Source: Methylomicrobium sp035916875
GTDB lineage: Bacteria; Pseudomonadota; Gammaproteobacteria; Methylococcales; Methylomonadaceae
Direction of reading: 5' to 3'
Assembly (NCBI RefSeq): GCF_035916875.1
Contig: NZ_JAXUHN010000053.1
Span: forward strand, 1-32,259
Length of the DNA stretch: 32,259 bases
Part shown: piece after piece, positions 18,348 through 27,358 of the stretch
Position numbering within the stretch: position 1 is the stretch's first letter
Layout of the letters: every line of letters begins with the position of its first letter
The notes under the pieces: model-generated
Database searches by the model: none
The model's input: the letters and a program-made list of their open reading frames with translations, nothing else
Told to the model about the DNA's origin: nothing
Made by a program: the position numbers and the translations under genes

Positions 18348-18698
18348 ATGGCGGACCCCAATAATCCCCGGCAAGGCATCTTGTCATTATCGATCAAGGA
18401 TAAAAGCGCGTTGTACATGGCTTACATGCCCTTCGTGACCAACGGCGGCCTGTTCATTCCGACCACTCGGTCTTATGAAATGGGCCAGGAAGTGTTTATT
18501 TTACTGAGCCTGATGGATGAAACCGAACGACTGCCGATAGCCGGCAAGATCATCTGGAAAAATCCGCCCGGCGGCGTATACCGCACATCGGGCATCGGCG
18601 TGCAATTCAGCGACCAGGACGGTGGCCAGGCGCGAAATAAAATCGAAAACCATCTGGCCGGCGCGCTCGAATCGGAACGGCAGACGCATACGATGTAA
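18348..18698 (+). CDS. pilZ: Type IV pilus assembly protein PilZ
   Basis: A 116-residue protein matching PilZ encoded after holB in Pseudomonas and Xanthomonas. It keeps NGGLFIPT and the closing SGIGVQF, but lacks the RxxxR motif used for cyclic-di-GMP binding, as is known for this founding PilZ type. It is needed for type IV pilus assembly. The ATG is five bases after holB with GGAGC upstream. Confidence 0.9.
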   Translation: MADPNNPRQGILSLSIKDKSALYMAYMPFVTNGGLFIPTTRSYEMGQEVFILLSLMDETERLPIAGKIIWKNPPGGVYRTSGIGVQFSDQDGGQARNKIENHLAGALESERQTHTM

Positions 18699-18748
18699 AA
18701 CCCGTAACCCAATTTTTACACACGGCTCGCACCCAATCGCGTAAAATA

Positions 18749-18785
18749 TCACCCCATACCGGCATCGATTGCCGCTATGGGGTGA
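18749..18785. repeat. Long hairpin between pilZ and tatD
   Basis: Outer arms TCACCCCATA and TATGGGGTGA pair perfectly, and an inner GGCA/TGCC pair continues the stem around TCGAT. No T-run follows, so it is not a standard terminator. It may be an mRNA structure or an isolated palindromic repeat. Confidence 0.45.
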
Positions 18786-18866
18786 GCAGGACTGCATTTC
18801 GCATCTCTCCCCGTTTCCGAATCCCGGCACTTTCTTTTTGCCCGCTAGATATTGACCTCAAGCCCC

Positions 18867-19640
18867 ATGCTCATCGACTCGCATTGCCATCTCGACCGCA
18901 TCGACCTCGAACCTTATCAAAACGATTTCTCCTGCTTTCTGAAAGACGCGAAAAACCACCAAATAGAGCACATGCTCTGCATCTCGATCGACATGGAAGC
19001 GTATCCCGCGCTATTCGATCTGGTCAAGGACCATCCGCAAATCTCGGCCACGGTCGGTGTGCATCCGAACGCGCATGAAGGCTTCGAACCTACCGTGGAG
19101 CAGTTGATCGAACTGGGCAGCCATCCGAAGGTGATCGGCATCGGCGAAACCGGCCTGGATTATTTCCGCAGCACGGGCGATCTCGGCTGGCAGCACGACC
19201 GTTTCCGCACCCATATCCGCGCCGCAAAAGCGTTGAACAAGCCGCTGATCATTCATACCCGCGAAGCCCGCGAGGACACGCTGCGCATTTTGCGCGAAGA
19301 AGGCGCCGAAACCTGCGGCGGGATCATTCATTGTTTCACCGAAAACTGGGAATTTGCTGAGCAAGCGCTCGCCTTGAATTTTTATATCTCGTTCTCGGGC
19401 ATCGTGACTTTCAACAGCGCCCAGGAAATCAAGGAAGTCGCGAAAAAAATTCCGGCAGACCGCTTTCTGATCGAAACCGACTCGCCTTATCTGGCGCCTG
19501 TCCCGTTCCGCGGCAAACCGAATTACCCGACCTATGTGCGTTACGTCGCCGAACAAATCGCCGAATTGCGCAATACATCGTTCGAAGAGATCGCGAAGCT
19601 CTCGACGCGGAATTTTTATACCCTTTTCAAGCTGAACTAA
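18867..19640 (+). CDS. tatD: TatD-family metal-dependent hydrolase
   Basis: A 257-residue TIM-barrel nuclease of the TatD/YcfH type. It has HCHLD at 6-10, the glutamate of GIGETGLDYF, HTREA, IHCFTEN and the closing IETDSPYLAPVPFRGKPN. The in-frame TTG at 18852 is less likely than the ATG at 18867, which gives the family N-terminus MLIDSHCHLD. Gene order after pilZ supports YcfH-type TatD. Confidence 0.93.
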   Translation: MLIDSHCHLDRIDLEPYQNDFSCFLKDAKNHQIEHMLCISIDMEAYPALFDLVKDHPQISATVGVHPNAHEGFEPTVEQLIELGSHPKVIGIGETGLDYFRSTGDLGWQHDRFRTHIRAAKALNKPLIIHTREAREDTLRILREEGAETCGGIIHCFTENWEFAEQALALNFYISFSGIVTFNSAQEIKEVAKKIPADRFLIETDSPYLAPVPFRGKPNYPTYVRYVAEQIAELRNTSFEEIAKLSTRNFYTLFKLN

Positions 19641-19777
19641 AGAATTTGTGCAAAACAATTTCCCGAAACGTCGCTCTCGTAGGGCGCGGCGTGTACCTTT
19701 ATCAGAGCGTTCCGGTAAATTGAGTTTGAAGGTACGTATAAGGTATCGACTGATTCATTAATTAAACCATTCAGACC

Positions 19778-20794
19778 ATGACGACAAACCCTTCGCTCGG
19801 CCCGGTCATGCTCGATGTCGAGGGTCTTACCCTGGCCGCGCATGAAATCGACAAAATCCGCCATCCGAATACCGGTGCGGTAATTTTCTTCTCGCGCAAT
19901 TACGAAAGCCCGGCACAGATCGAAGCTTTGAGCGCAAGCATACGCCAGGCGCGCGGCGGCGAGATCTTGATCGCGGTCGATCAGGAAGGCGGTCGCGTGC
20001 AGCGCTTTCAAAACGGCTTCACGCGTTTGCCCCCGGCTATGCGTTATGCGGAAAAGCCGGAACTAGCCGAAGCCGCCGGCTGGCTGATGGCGAGCGAATT
20101 ACTCGCGGTCGGCGTCGATTTTAGCTTCGCGCCGGTGCTCGATGTCGATTGCGGCATCAGCCAAGTCATCGGCAACCGCTCGTTTTCGACCGATCCCGAA
20201 CTCGCCGCGGAACTGGCTTCGGCCTTCAGGAAAGGCATGCGCGCGGCCGGCATGGCCGCAACCGGCAAACATTTTCCGGGACATGGCGCCGTCGCGCCCG
20301 ATTCGCATCTGGCCTTGCCGATTGATGAACGCAGCCTGGACAGCATTAAAGCCAAGGATTTGCTCCCTTTCAAACGGCTGATCGGCGAGGGGCTCGAGGG
20401 CGTGATGCCGGCGCATGTGGTGTTTGCCGCGGTCGACGACAAGCCTGCCGGTTTTTCGCCGTTCTGGATTCAGCGGATTTTGCGCCAAGAGTTACACTTT
20501 AACGGCGCCGTATTCAGCGACGATTTGAGCATGGCCGGCGCCTCCTGGGCCGGCGGCTACCCCGAGCGCGCCCAAATGGCGCTTGCCGCCGGCTGCGACA
20601 TGGTACTGGTCTGCAATAATCCGGCCGCTGCAGAACAGATACTCGAGGCGCTGCCGATCCAAAAGCAACCGCTTCGGGAAAGCCGGCTCGCCGCGATGCG
20701 CGGCAAACCGCAATTTAACCGCGATCAACTGCTGAATTCGGTACAATGGCGGCAAATTTCCGATCAGATCAACCACACTTTTCATTCATGTTAA
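19778..20794 (+). CDS. nagZ: Beta-N-acetylhexosaminidase NagZ
   Basis: A 338-residue cytoplasmic glycoside hydrolase family 3 enzyme that removes N-acetylglucosamine from muropeptides in cell-wall recycling. It shows DQEGGRVQRF (68-77), KHFPGHG (164-170) with DSH at 175-177, and FSDDLSM with the nucleophile aspartate. Single-domain length is usual for NagZ. Its end overlaps hpt by seven bases. Confidence 0.95.
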   Translation: MTTNPSLGPVMLDVEGLTLAAHEIDKIRHPNTGAVIFFSRNYESPAQIEALSASIRQARGGEILIAVDQEGGRVQRFQNGFTRLPPAMRYAEKPELAEAAGWLMASELLAVGVDFSFAPVLDVDCGISQVIGNRSFSTDPELAAELASAFRKGMRAAGMAATGKHFPGHGAVAPDSHLALPIDERSLDSIKAKDLLPFKRLIGEGLEGVMPAHVVFAAVDDKPAGFSPFWIQRILRQELHFNGAVFSDDLSMAGASWAGGYPERAQMALAAGCDMVLVCNNPAAAEQILEALPIQKQPLRESRLAAMRGKPQFNRDQLLNSVQWRQISDQINHTFHSC

Positions 20795-21336
20795 ACGAAA
20801 TTCAACAAGTACAAGAAACGGCCGATTTATTATTCGGCGAACAGGAAGTCGAAGCGGCGCTCGATCAGATGGCCGAGCAAATCAACCGAGAACTGCTCGG
20901 AACTAATCCGGTTTTTCTGTGCGTGTTGAACGGCGGCATCGTCGCGGCAGGACGCCTGCTGACGCGGCTGACCATGCCGCTGACGATCGACGCGGTCAAC
21001 GCGAGCCGCTATCAGAATAAAATAATGGGCAGCACGCTCGAATGGACGCTGAAACCCACAACGCCTCTGCATGGACGAACGGTGCTGGTCGTCGACGATA
21101 TTCTCGATGAAGGCATCACGTTGAAAGCGATCGTCGATCATTGCCTCGAACAAGGCGCGGAAGCGGTCTATAGCGCGGTGTTGGTCGATAAAAGGCTCGA
21201 TCAGGAGAAACCGATTAAGGCCGATTTCGTCGGCGTCGAAACCGAAAACCGCTATTTGTTCGGCTATGGCATGGACTATAAAGGCTATTTACGCAACGCG
21301 GCCGGCATCTATGCCTGCAAGGACGGTACTGCATGA
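20788..21336 (+). CDS. hpt: Hypoxanthine-guanine phosphoribosyltransferase
   Basis: A 182-residue purine salvage enzyme. VVDDILDEGITL (101-112) is the PRPP-binding loop, and VLNGGIVAAGRL is the first phosphate loop of this family. It starts at the ATG inside the end of nagZ; the open frame reaches back to 20746 but does not look like the family there. The stop overlaps the next gene by four bases. The product of the next gene, hypoxanthine, is its likely substrate. Confidence 0.9.
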   Translation: MLNEIQQVQETADLLFGEQEVEAALDQMAEQINRELLGTNPVFLCVLNGGIVAAGRLLTRLTMPLTIDAVNASRYQNKIMGSTLEWTLKPTTPLHGRTVLVVDDILDEGITLKAIVDHCLEQGAEAVYSAVLVDKRLDQEKPIKADFVGVETENRYLFGYGMDYKGYLRNAAGIYACKDGTA

Positions 21337-22070
21337 GCAAGCTCGCGATCATCGGCGGCACAGGGCTTACGCAGCTTGGCGGACTGACCATCGTCAAGCG
21401 CGACGCCTTGACCACGCCCTACGGCCAACCTTCGGCTGAATTTCTGACCGGCGACCTGCACGGACGCGAAGTGATTTTTCTGGCCCGGCACGGCAACCCG
21501 CACTCGATTCCGCCGCATAAAATCAATTACCGCGCGAACATCTTCGGGCTCAAACAACTCGGCGTCGAACAGATCATCGCGGTCGCGGCGGTCGGCGGCA
21601 TTACCGAGGAGATGGGGCCGGCGCATATCGCGATTCCGGATCAGATCATCGATTATACCTACGGCCGCAAGCATACCTTTTTCGAAGATCAAGACGACGC
21701 GGTCACCCATATCGATTTCACCTACCCGTACAGCCAAAAACTGCGCACCGGTCTGATTACGGCAGCCGCGAAGGCGAATATCCGGGTTTCTCCCTTGGGC
21801 GCCTATGGCTGTACACAAGGCCCGCGCCTGGAAACCACGGCCGAAATCCGCCGCATGGAGCGGGACGGCTGCGATCTGGTCGGCATGACCGGCATGCCCG
21901 AAGCGGCCCTGGCCCGGGAACTCGGCATCGACTATGCTGCGCTGGCGGTCGTCGCGAACTGGGCGGCGGGCAAAACCGAAGGCGAGATCACGATGAGGGA
22001 GATCGAGCAGCATCTGCATAAAGGCATGGCGGATGCGGGAGAAATTTTGAAAATGTTTATCGCCGCGTAA
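21333..22070 (+). CDS. S-methyl-5'-thioinosine phosphorylase
   Basis: A 245-residue purine phosphorylase of the MtnP/PNP family. It has GGTGLTQL at the start, FLARHGNPHSIPPHKINYRAN split over residues 49-69 as the phosphate and ribose region, TQGPRLETTAEIR, and EVGMTGMPE-like DLVGMTGMPE. Asparagine in VVANWAAGK stands where adenosine-specific enzymes have aspartate, which points to a 6-oxopurine substrate. PA3004 of Pseudomonas, next to nagZ, is the known methylthioinosine phosphorylase, so the context agrees. It would release hypoxanthine for the adjacent Hpt. MTA phosphorylase activity cannot be excluded. Confidence 0.85.
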   Translation: MSKLAIIGGTGLTQLGGLTIVKRDALTTPYGQPSAEFLTGDLHGREVIFLARHGNPHSIPPHKINYRANIFGLKQLGVEQIIAVAAVGGITEEMGPAHIAIPDQIIDYTYGRKHTFFEDQDDAVTHIDFTYPYSQKLRTGLITAAAKANIRVSPLGAYGCTQGPRLETTAEIRRMERDGCDLVGMTGMPEAALARELGIDYAALAVVANWAAGKTEGEITMREIEQHLHKGMADAGEILKMFIAA

Positions 22071-22122
22071 AAACCGCCAGGAATTCGATCATGCGGCAAG
22101 GGCGACTGAAGCCGCTCCAGCC

Positions 22123-22947
22123 TCACAACGGCGGCTGCCTGGGCCCTGTCGACTTGATATGAACACTATCGCCGACCGCCAATTCGCCGCATCGGTCATG
22201 CAGCGCATTCTGACCGAAATACACCTTGTTCTGCCATTTTCGGGTGCGGTTCAGCGTTACCAACGGTTCCTTGCCGGTTTCCGCGCTGTCCGGGTCGATC
22301 GTCGGCACCGCGCAGCGCGAACAGGGCTTCGGCAGGCGAAAATCGATGTCGCCGATCCGTATTTCGCGCCAGGTGTCTTCCTCATAGCCAGCGCAGCCGG
22401 CGATCACCAAGTTCGGCCGAAAGCGCTCGATCGACAGATTCAAGCCCATTTCCTGGTTCAATAAGGCCAACGAATTTTCCGAGATGAGCAAAAACGGAAA
22501 GCCGTCCGAGAAGGCGGTATGGTCCGTGCCCGCTCCGTAGTTCGGATCGACCGGACGAATCGATTCGTCCGGCAAATAGACCAGCCGGCAGTTTTGATCC
22601 AAAAACCGGCTAAACCAACGGTCGGCTGTGTTAGAAACAGCACGCGCGCGGCAGCGGTCATGCCAGACGGTCACCTCAAGCCATTCGCCGTCGGCAGGGA
22701 GCAAAGACAAGGCCAGAGGCCCCATACCAGGCGCGGATAGCACCAGCTCATTCCCGGCCAGCGCGGTTTTGATCAGCGCCATGCGCGGCAGTTTACGCTG
22801 ACTCAGAAACAGCCCGTCAGCATCGACGAGCATCCATTTTCTGTCATAACGAAACCCGGTCGGCGCAACCGGCCAGCGGCCGAACCGGATGCCGGCCAAC
22901 GACTTGACGGGGTAAATATAAATGCCGCTCAATTGATAATCGGACAT
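22123..22947 (-). CDS. MOSC domain-containing protein
   Basis: A 274-residue protein with an N-terminal beta-barrel MOSC-N domain (SGIYIYPVKSLAGI at the start, FRYDRKWMLVD) and a C-terminal MOSC domain with the conserved cysteine region PCSRCAVPTIDPD. Relatives (YcbX, mARC) hold the molybdenum cofactor and reduce N-hydroxylated compounds. No ferredoxin domain is attached, unlike YcbX of E. coli. The electron donor and substrate are unknown. Confidence 0.9.
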   Translation of the reverse strand: MSDYQLSGIYIYPVKSLAGIRFGRWPVAPTGFRYDRKWMLVDADGLFLSQRKLPRMALIKTALAGNELVLSAPGMGPLALSLLPADGEWLEVTVWHDRCRARAVSNTADRWFSRFLDQNCRLVYLPDESIRPVDPNYGAGTDHTAFSDGFPFLLISENSLALLNQEMGLNLSIERFRPNLVIAGCAGYEEDTWREIRIGDIDFRLPKPCSRCAVPTIDPDSAETGKEPLVTLNRTRKWQNKVYFGQNALHDRCGELAVGDSVHIKSTGPRQPPL

Positions 22948-23002
22948 TCGGATTCGAACCCCTTTCCATTCATGGTGTTGATGAAGCCTGAGCCCTTATA
23001 CT

Positions 23003-23407
23003 TCATTTGAATATTAACTCTCTTTGCATCTTCAGCATATACTCGCCGAGTTCGTCGTTGTATTCGATAAATCTTACCCCGTACTCGTAACCTCGCCCTT
23101 TGGCTTCTCTCACCACAACCGCTTTGATGACAAATTGTTTGCCGGTTTTGAAAGTTAACAAAATTAATATTTTTTCATCGAGAGCCAATTTTTCGAAGCT
23201 ACGGATCAAACAGCCCCGATTGCTGATATCAAGCAACTTCGCCCGGATTTCCTGCCTAAACCACTTTAAACCGAGCACATTAGGCAAATAGCCCTTGCAA
23301 ATCCGAGCCACGACATCCTTGCGGATATAACGCACGGTCCGGCGCTGATTGACGTACCGGTCAGTTTCGTTTCCGGCGAAACCTTCATTAGCAGCATCTT
23401 GAGACAT
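23003..23407 (-). CDS. PilZ domain protein, probable cyclic-di-GMP receptor
   Basis: A 134-residue soluble protein. It has the RRTVR element near residue 22 (the RxxxR cyclic-di-GMP motif), DISNRGCLI (the D/NxSxxG motif) and a closing GVRFIEY strand. Unlike the pilZ product at 18348 it keeps the ligand-binding residues. It stands alone, divergent from the PQQ-associated ABC operon. The output it controls is unknown. Confidence 0.82.
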   Translation of the reverse strand: MSQDAANEGFAGNETDRYVNQRRTVRYIRKDVVARICKGYLPNVLGLKWFRQEIRAKLLDISNRGCLIRSFEKLALDEKILILLTFKTGKQFVIKAVVVREAKGRGYEYGVRFIEYNDELGEYMLKMQRELIFK

Positions 23408-23559
23408 AATAAAACTCGATCAGGAAAATAATTTGGTGCTTCAAGTATCGAGCATTATCAAATAAATTTCAAATACGCCCCCCCGTCAGGCGCCAAAAGC
23501 TAAATAAAATTCGCCAAATCCGTTAAAATTGCGTCACAAACCATTTTAATTGCCAGTAC

Positions 23560-24759
23560 ATGACAGGATTCTTCAAACCTACACGCCGAAATAAGCTGCA
23601 TTTAATGCTGATCGCATCATTGACAGTGATCGGACCGGCATTCGCAAAAGCCAAGCCGACGCCCGTGCCAATCGCCTATCTGACGCAGGAACAAGAGGCT
23701 CCGCCGCCGCTGTCGAATCCGGATCCGTTCATCAAGGACAAGGGACTGCCCGGCGCGGAACTCGCGATAGAGGATAATAATACGACCGGACAGTTTACCG
23801 GCCAGCAATTTGTGTTGAAGGCCTTTATCGCGCCATTGAAAGCCGATCCGCTCGCAACGTTTAAAGAAAACATCAGCGGCAAATACCGCTTCGTTGTCGT
23901 AAACCTGCCGGCAGATCAACTTAAAAAACTTGCCGCGCTTCAGGAAGCGAAAGAAACATTATTGCTCGACATCGCCACGCAGGACGATCAACTGCGCAAC
24001 CAGGATTGCCGCGCGAACGTATTGCACCTGTTGCCGAGCCGCGCGATGCGCGCCGATGCGCTGGCCCAATATCTGCTCAAAAAACGCTGGACCAAGTTGT
24101 TTTTGCTGCAAGGCAATCATGACGAAGACCGCATGTACGGCGAGGCGGTCAAGCGCGCGGCGCGGCGCTTCGGGCTCGAAATCGTCAGCGAGAAAAATTG
24201 GGAACACACGGCCGATGCGCGCCGCACCGAGCAGTCCGATGTTCCGGTGTTGACGCAAGCGGACGAATACGATGTGCTGGTCGTGGCGGACGAACGCGGC
24301 GAGTTCGGCGAATATCTGGATTACCGCACCTGGCTGCCCCGCCCGGTCGCCGGCACCCAGGGCTTGACCGCGACCGCCTGGCACCGCACGCACGAACAAT
24401 GGGGCGCCGTGCAATTGCAGAACCGTTTCAAGGACAAATACGGCCGCGGCATGGAAGAAATCGACTATGCCGGCTATTTGGCGGTCAGAGCCGTCGGCGA
24501 AGCGGCAACGCGCGCGCAATCGAACGAATTGAAGCCGATCAGGGATTATATGCTGAGTCCTGCCCTTGCCTTGCAGGGCTATAAAGGCACGCCGCTGTCG
24601 TTCCGAGCTTGGGACGGCCAATTGCGGCAAACGGTGTTGCTGGCCGCGCCGCGCTCCCTGGTCGCCGTCGCACCGGTCGAAGGCTTCCTGCACCCGAAAA
24701 CCGAACTCGATACGCTCGGCTACGATCAACCCGAATCTACTTGTCAGTTGAACAAATGA
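23560..24759 (+). CDS. ABC transporter substrate-binding protein, PQQ-dependent alcohol system
   Basis: A 399-residue periplasmic protein with a signal peptide (about 1-29, ending AFA). The type I binding-protein fold is recognised from IAYLTQEQE, NCRANVLHLLPSRAMRADALAQYL-like residues around 150 and NHDEDRMYGEAVKRAARRFG near 190. The family (TIGR03863) occurs in gene sets for PQQ-dependent alcohol dehydrogenases. It overlaps the next gene by four bases; the four genes 23560-27265 form one operon. Because ABC-2 permeases usually export, the binding role is unclear. Confidence 0.85.
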   Translation: MTGFFKPTRRNKLHLMLIASLTVIGPAFAKAKPTPVPIAYLTQEQEAPPPLSNPDPFIKDKGLPGAELAIEDNNTTGQFTGQQFVLKAFIAPLKADPLATFKENISGKYRFVVVNLPADQLKKLAALQEAKETLLLDIATQDDQLRNQDCRANVLHLLPSRAMRADALAQYLLKKRWTKLFLLQGNHDEDRMYGEAVKRAARRFGLEIVSEKNWEHTADARRTEQSDVPVLTQADEYDVLVVADERGEFGEYLDYRTWLPRPVAGTQGLTATAWHRTHEQWGAVQLQNRFKDKYGRGMEEIDYAGYLAVRAVGEAATRAQSNELKPIRDYMLSPALALQGYKGTPLSFRAWDGQLRQTVLLAAPRSLVAVAPVEGFLHPKTELDTLGYDQPESTCQLNK

Positions 24760-25724
24760 TCAATAAAACACTGCTTTCCGCCTTATTCGCGGTTTCCGCC
24801 ACGGCGCTGGACGCCAGCGCCGAAACGCTGTACGTGACGCTCGAAAAAGACAACGCGCTGGCCATCGTCGATCCGATCGCAGGCAAACTGCTCAAGACCG
24901 TGCCGATCGGCCAGCGCCCGCGCGGCATCGCGCTAAGCCCTGACTTCAAGTCGATTTATGTCGCGACCAGCGATGATAATACGATCATTATCCTCGACGC
25001 GGAAACGCTCAAGGTGACCGGCAAACTGCCGTCCGGCGAAGACCCCGAAACCTTCGCATTGAATCCCGACGGCACGATGCTGTACGTCTCGAACGAAGAC
25101 GACAGCAGGGTCACCGCGATCGACCTCAAGACACAGAAAGCGGTCAAACAGATCAAGGTCGGCGTCGAACCGGAAGGCATTACCACCAGCCCGGACAAAA
25201 AGTGGGTGATCAGCACCTCCGAAACGACCAACATGGTGCACTGGATCGACGCGAAAACCAATGCAGCGGTTAACCATACGCTGGTCGATCCGCGCCCGCG
25301 CGCGGTCGCCTTCACGGCGGACAGCCAGCAATTATGGGTCACCTCCGAAATGGCCGGCACGTTGACCGTTCTCGATGCGAAGACGCAGCAAATCATCAAG
25401 AATATCAAGTTTGAAATTCCGGGCGTGACCGCAGACAAAATCCAGCCGGTCGGCGTCGTGATCGACAAAGATCGTAAACGCGGCTATGTCGCCCTGGGAC
25501 CCGCGAACCGGGTCGCGGTGATCGACGCGCAAAAATTGACCGTGGAAAATACGCTGCTGGTCGGCCAGCGCGTCTGGAATCTGGCTTTTTCGCCCGATCA
25601 ACAACGCCTGTACACAACCAACGGCGTCAGCAACGACATTTCGATCATCGATCTGCCGAGCCAGACCGTGACCAAATCGGTCGGCGTCGGCACCTACCCC
25701 TGGGGCGTCGCGGTAAAACCATGA
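24756..25724 (+). CDS. YVTN-type beta-propeller protein, PQQ-system associated
   Basis: A 322-residue exported protein with a signal peptide (about 1-20, ASA). It has seven or so repeats of the kind VTLEKDNALAIVDP, VATSDDNTIIILDA, VSNEDDSRVTAIDL, typical of the YVTN/PQQ-associated propeller family (TIGR03866). The frame continues further upstream inside the previous gene, but the ATG at 24756 gives the signal peptide and an ATGA overlap. Its job in the ABC set is not known; a scaffold or sensor role is inferred from the fold. Confidence 0.88.
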   Translation: MINKTLLSALFAVSATALDASAETLYVTLEKDNALAIVDPIAGKLLKTVPIGQRPRGIALSPDFKSIYVATSDDNTIIILDAETLKVTGKLPSGEDPETFALNPDGTMLYVSNEDDSRVTAIDLKTQKAVKQIKVGVEPEGITTSPDKKWVISTSETTNMVHWIDAKTNAAVNHTLVDPRPRAVAFTADSQQLWVTSEMAGTLTVLDAKTQQIIKNIKFEIPGVTADKIQPVGVVIDKDRKRGYVALGPANRVAVIDAQKLTVENTLLVGQRVWNLAFSPDQQRLYTTNGVSNDISIIDLPSQTVTKSVGVGTYPWGVAVKP

Positions 25725-26455
25725 ACACGAACGCCGCCTTAACCGTCCGGGATGTCAATTTTTCCTACGGCACGAAAAAAGCGCTCGATCAGGTCAGCTT
25801 CGAGATCGAAGCCGGCCATTGCACGATGCTGCTCGGACCGAACGGCGCCGGTAAAAGCACGCTGTTTTCGCTGATCACCCGTCTGTATGACACGCCAAGC
25901 GGCCGGATCGAACTGTGCGGCTTCGATATCAAGAAAGAGACCTGCAAGGCGCTGGCCGTCCTGGGCATCGTCTTTCAACAAACGACGCTGGATCTGGACC
26001 TGAGCGTGCAGCAAAATCTGCGCTACCATGCCGCCCTGCACGGCATCAGCGGCAAAGTCGCCGACGCGCGCATCCTGGAAGAACTCGAACGGCTCGGCAT
26101 GGCCGAACGCCGCTTCGAAAAAGTCCGCCAACTGAACGGCGGCCACCGCCGCCGCGTCGAAATCGCCAGAGCCCTTTTGCACAAACCGTCGCTTTTGCTG
26201 CTCGACGAGCCGACTGTCGGTCTCGACGTGCCGAGCCGGACCTCAATCGTCGACTATGTGCACAGCCTCGCGCGCACCGGCAACATTGCGGTGCTTTGGG
26301 CCAGCCATCTGATCGACGAGATTTATCCGGAGGACCGCCTGATCGTTCTGCACAAAGGCAGAATCAGAACCACGGGCAGCGTCGATCAGGTACTGCAAGC
26401 GACCGGCGCGCCGATGATCAGGGACGCTTTTTTCAAACTGACCCAGGGAGATTGA
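25721..26455 (+). CDS. ABC transporter ATP-binding protein, PQQ-dependent alcohol system
   Basis: A 244-residue ATPase. Walker A GPNGAGKST lies near 39-47, the Q-loop is VFQQTTLD, the signature is LNGGHRRRVE instead of LSGGQ, Walker B is LLLLDEPTVGLD and the switch histidine is in WASHLID. The altered signature is usual for the related group (TIGR03864). It overlaps the propeller gene by four bases and precedes the permease by six. Confidence 0.93.
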   Translation: MNTNAALTVRDVNFSYGTKKALDQVSFEIEAGHCTMLLGPNGAGKSTLFSLITRLYDTPSGRIELCGFDIKKETCKALAVLGIVFQQTTLDLDLSVQQNLRYHAALHGISGKVADARILEELERLGMAERRFEKVRQLNGGHRRRVEIARALLHKPSLLLLDEPTVGLDVPSRTSIVDYVHSLARTGNIAVLWASHLIDEIYPEDRLIVLHKGRIRTTGSVDQVLQATGAPMIRDAFFKLTQGD

Positions 26456-26461
26456 CCCACG

Positions 26462-27265
26462 ATGAACATTCTGCATTTCTGGCGCGCGATGTGGGGTATC
26501 ATCGGCCGCGAGCTCTGGCGCTTCGTGACCCAACGCGAGCGTTTCGTTTCCGCCCTGGTCAGGCCGTTAATCTGGCTATTCGTGTTTGCGGCCGGCTTCC
26601 GGGCCGCGCTCGGACTCGCGATCACGCCTCCCTATCAGACCTATATCCTTTACGAAGTCTACATCACCCCCGGACTGATCGGCATGATCCAGCTTTTCAA
26701 CGGCATGCAGAGTTCGTTGTCGATGGTCTACGACCGCGAAATGGGCAGCATGCGCAGCCTCCTGGTCAGCCCGCTGCCGCGCTGGTTTTTGTTGATGTCG
26801 AAACTGTTGGCCGGCACCTTCGTGTCGATCCTGCAGGTCTATGTGTTTCTCGCGATCGCTTGGGCTTATAAGATTCACGCGCCCTGGCAAGGCTATTTCT
26901 GGATCGTCCCGGCGCTGATCTTGTCCGGCCTGATGCTCGGCGCATTGGGACTCTTATTATCCTCGTTCATCAAACAGCTCGAAAACTTTGCCGGCGTGAT
27001 GAATTTTGTGATCTTCCCGATGTTTTTCCTCTCCACCGCACTCTATCCTTTATGGAAGCTGAAAGAATCGAGCCTACTGTTGTACGGCCTGGCCAAATAC
27101 AATCCCTTTTCACAAGCCGTCGAATTAACCCGTTTCGCCCTCTACGGCCAATATAATCAGAATGCGCTGCTTTATACGCTGGCCGCCTTCATTGTGTTTA
27201 TTACCGCCGCAATTATTGGCTATAATCCATCGAAAGGAATGATGGTAAAAAAAGGCGGCGGTTAA
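26462..27265 (+). CDS. ABC-2 type permease, PedC-like
   Basis: A 267-residue inner-membrane protein with about six hydrophobic segments and the ABC-2 pattern (YDREMGSMRSLLVSPLPRW between the second and third). It belongs with the ATPase encoded before it and to the alcohol-ABC group named after PedC of Pseudomonas. ABC-2 permeases generally export, so this system may move a cofactor, lipid or toxic alcohol product outward; the cargo is not established. Confidence 0.9.
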   Translation: MNILHFWRAMWGIIGRELWRFVTQRERFVSALVRPLIWLFVFAAGFRAALGLAITPPYQTYILYEVYITPGLIGMIQLFNGMQSSLSMVYDREMGSMRSLLVSPLPRWFLLMSKLLAGTFVSILQVYVFLAIAWAYKIHAPWQGYFWIVPALILSGLMLGALGLLLSSFIKQLENFAGVMNFVIFPMFFLSTALYPLWKLKESSLLLYGLAKYNPFSQAVELTRFALYGQYNQNALLYTLAAFIVFITAAIIGYNPSKGMMVKKGGG

Positions 27266-27358
27266 GCATTTCCCGGGCGGTATTTGCGCCTGAACGACGG
27301 CAGCCATACCACTCAACTTCAGCGACTTCTATCGAGTCTTCATCTCTTCGGTGACTAC

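Noticed and set aside
19693..19735. GTACCTT/AAGGTAC inverted repeat before nagZ, similar to the one at 11349-11384
   Set aside because: Only seven bases are shared, the loop is 29 bases and the surroundings do not match, so a repeat family is not supported.
21309..22019. 236-codon open frame on the minus strand
   Set aside because: Complement of the methylthioinosine phosphorylase gene, which has clear family motifs.
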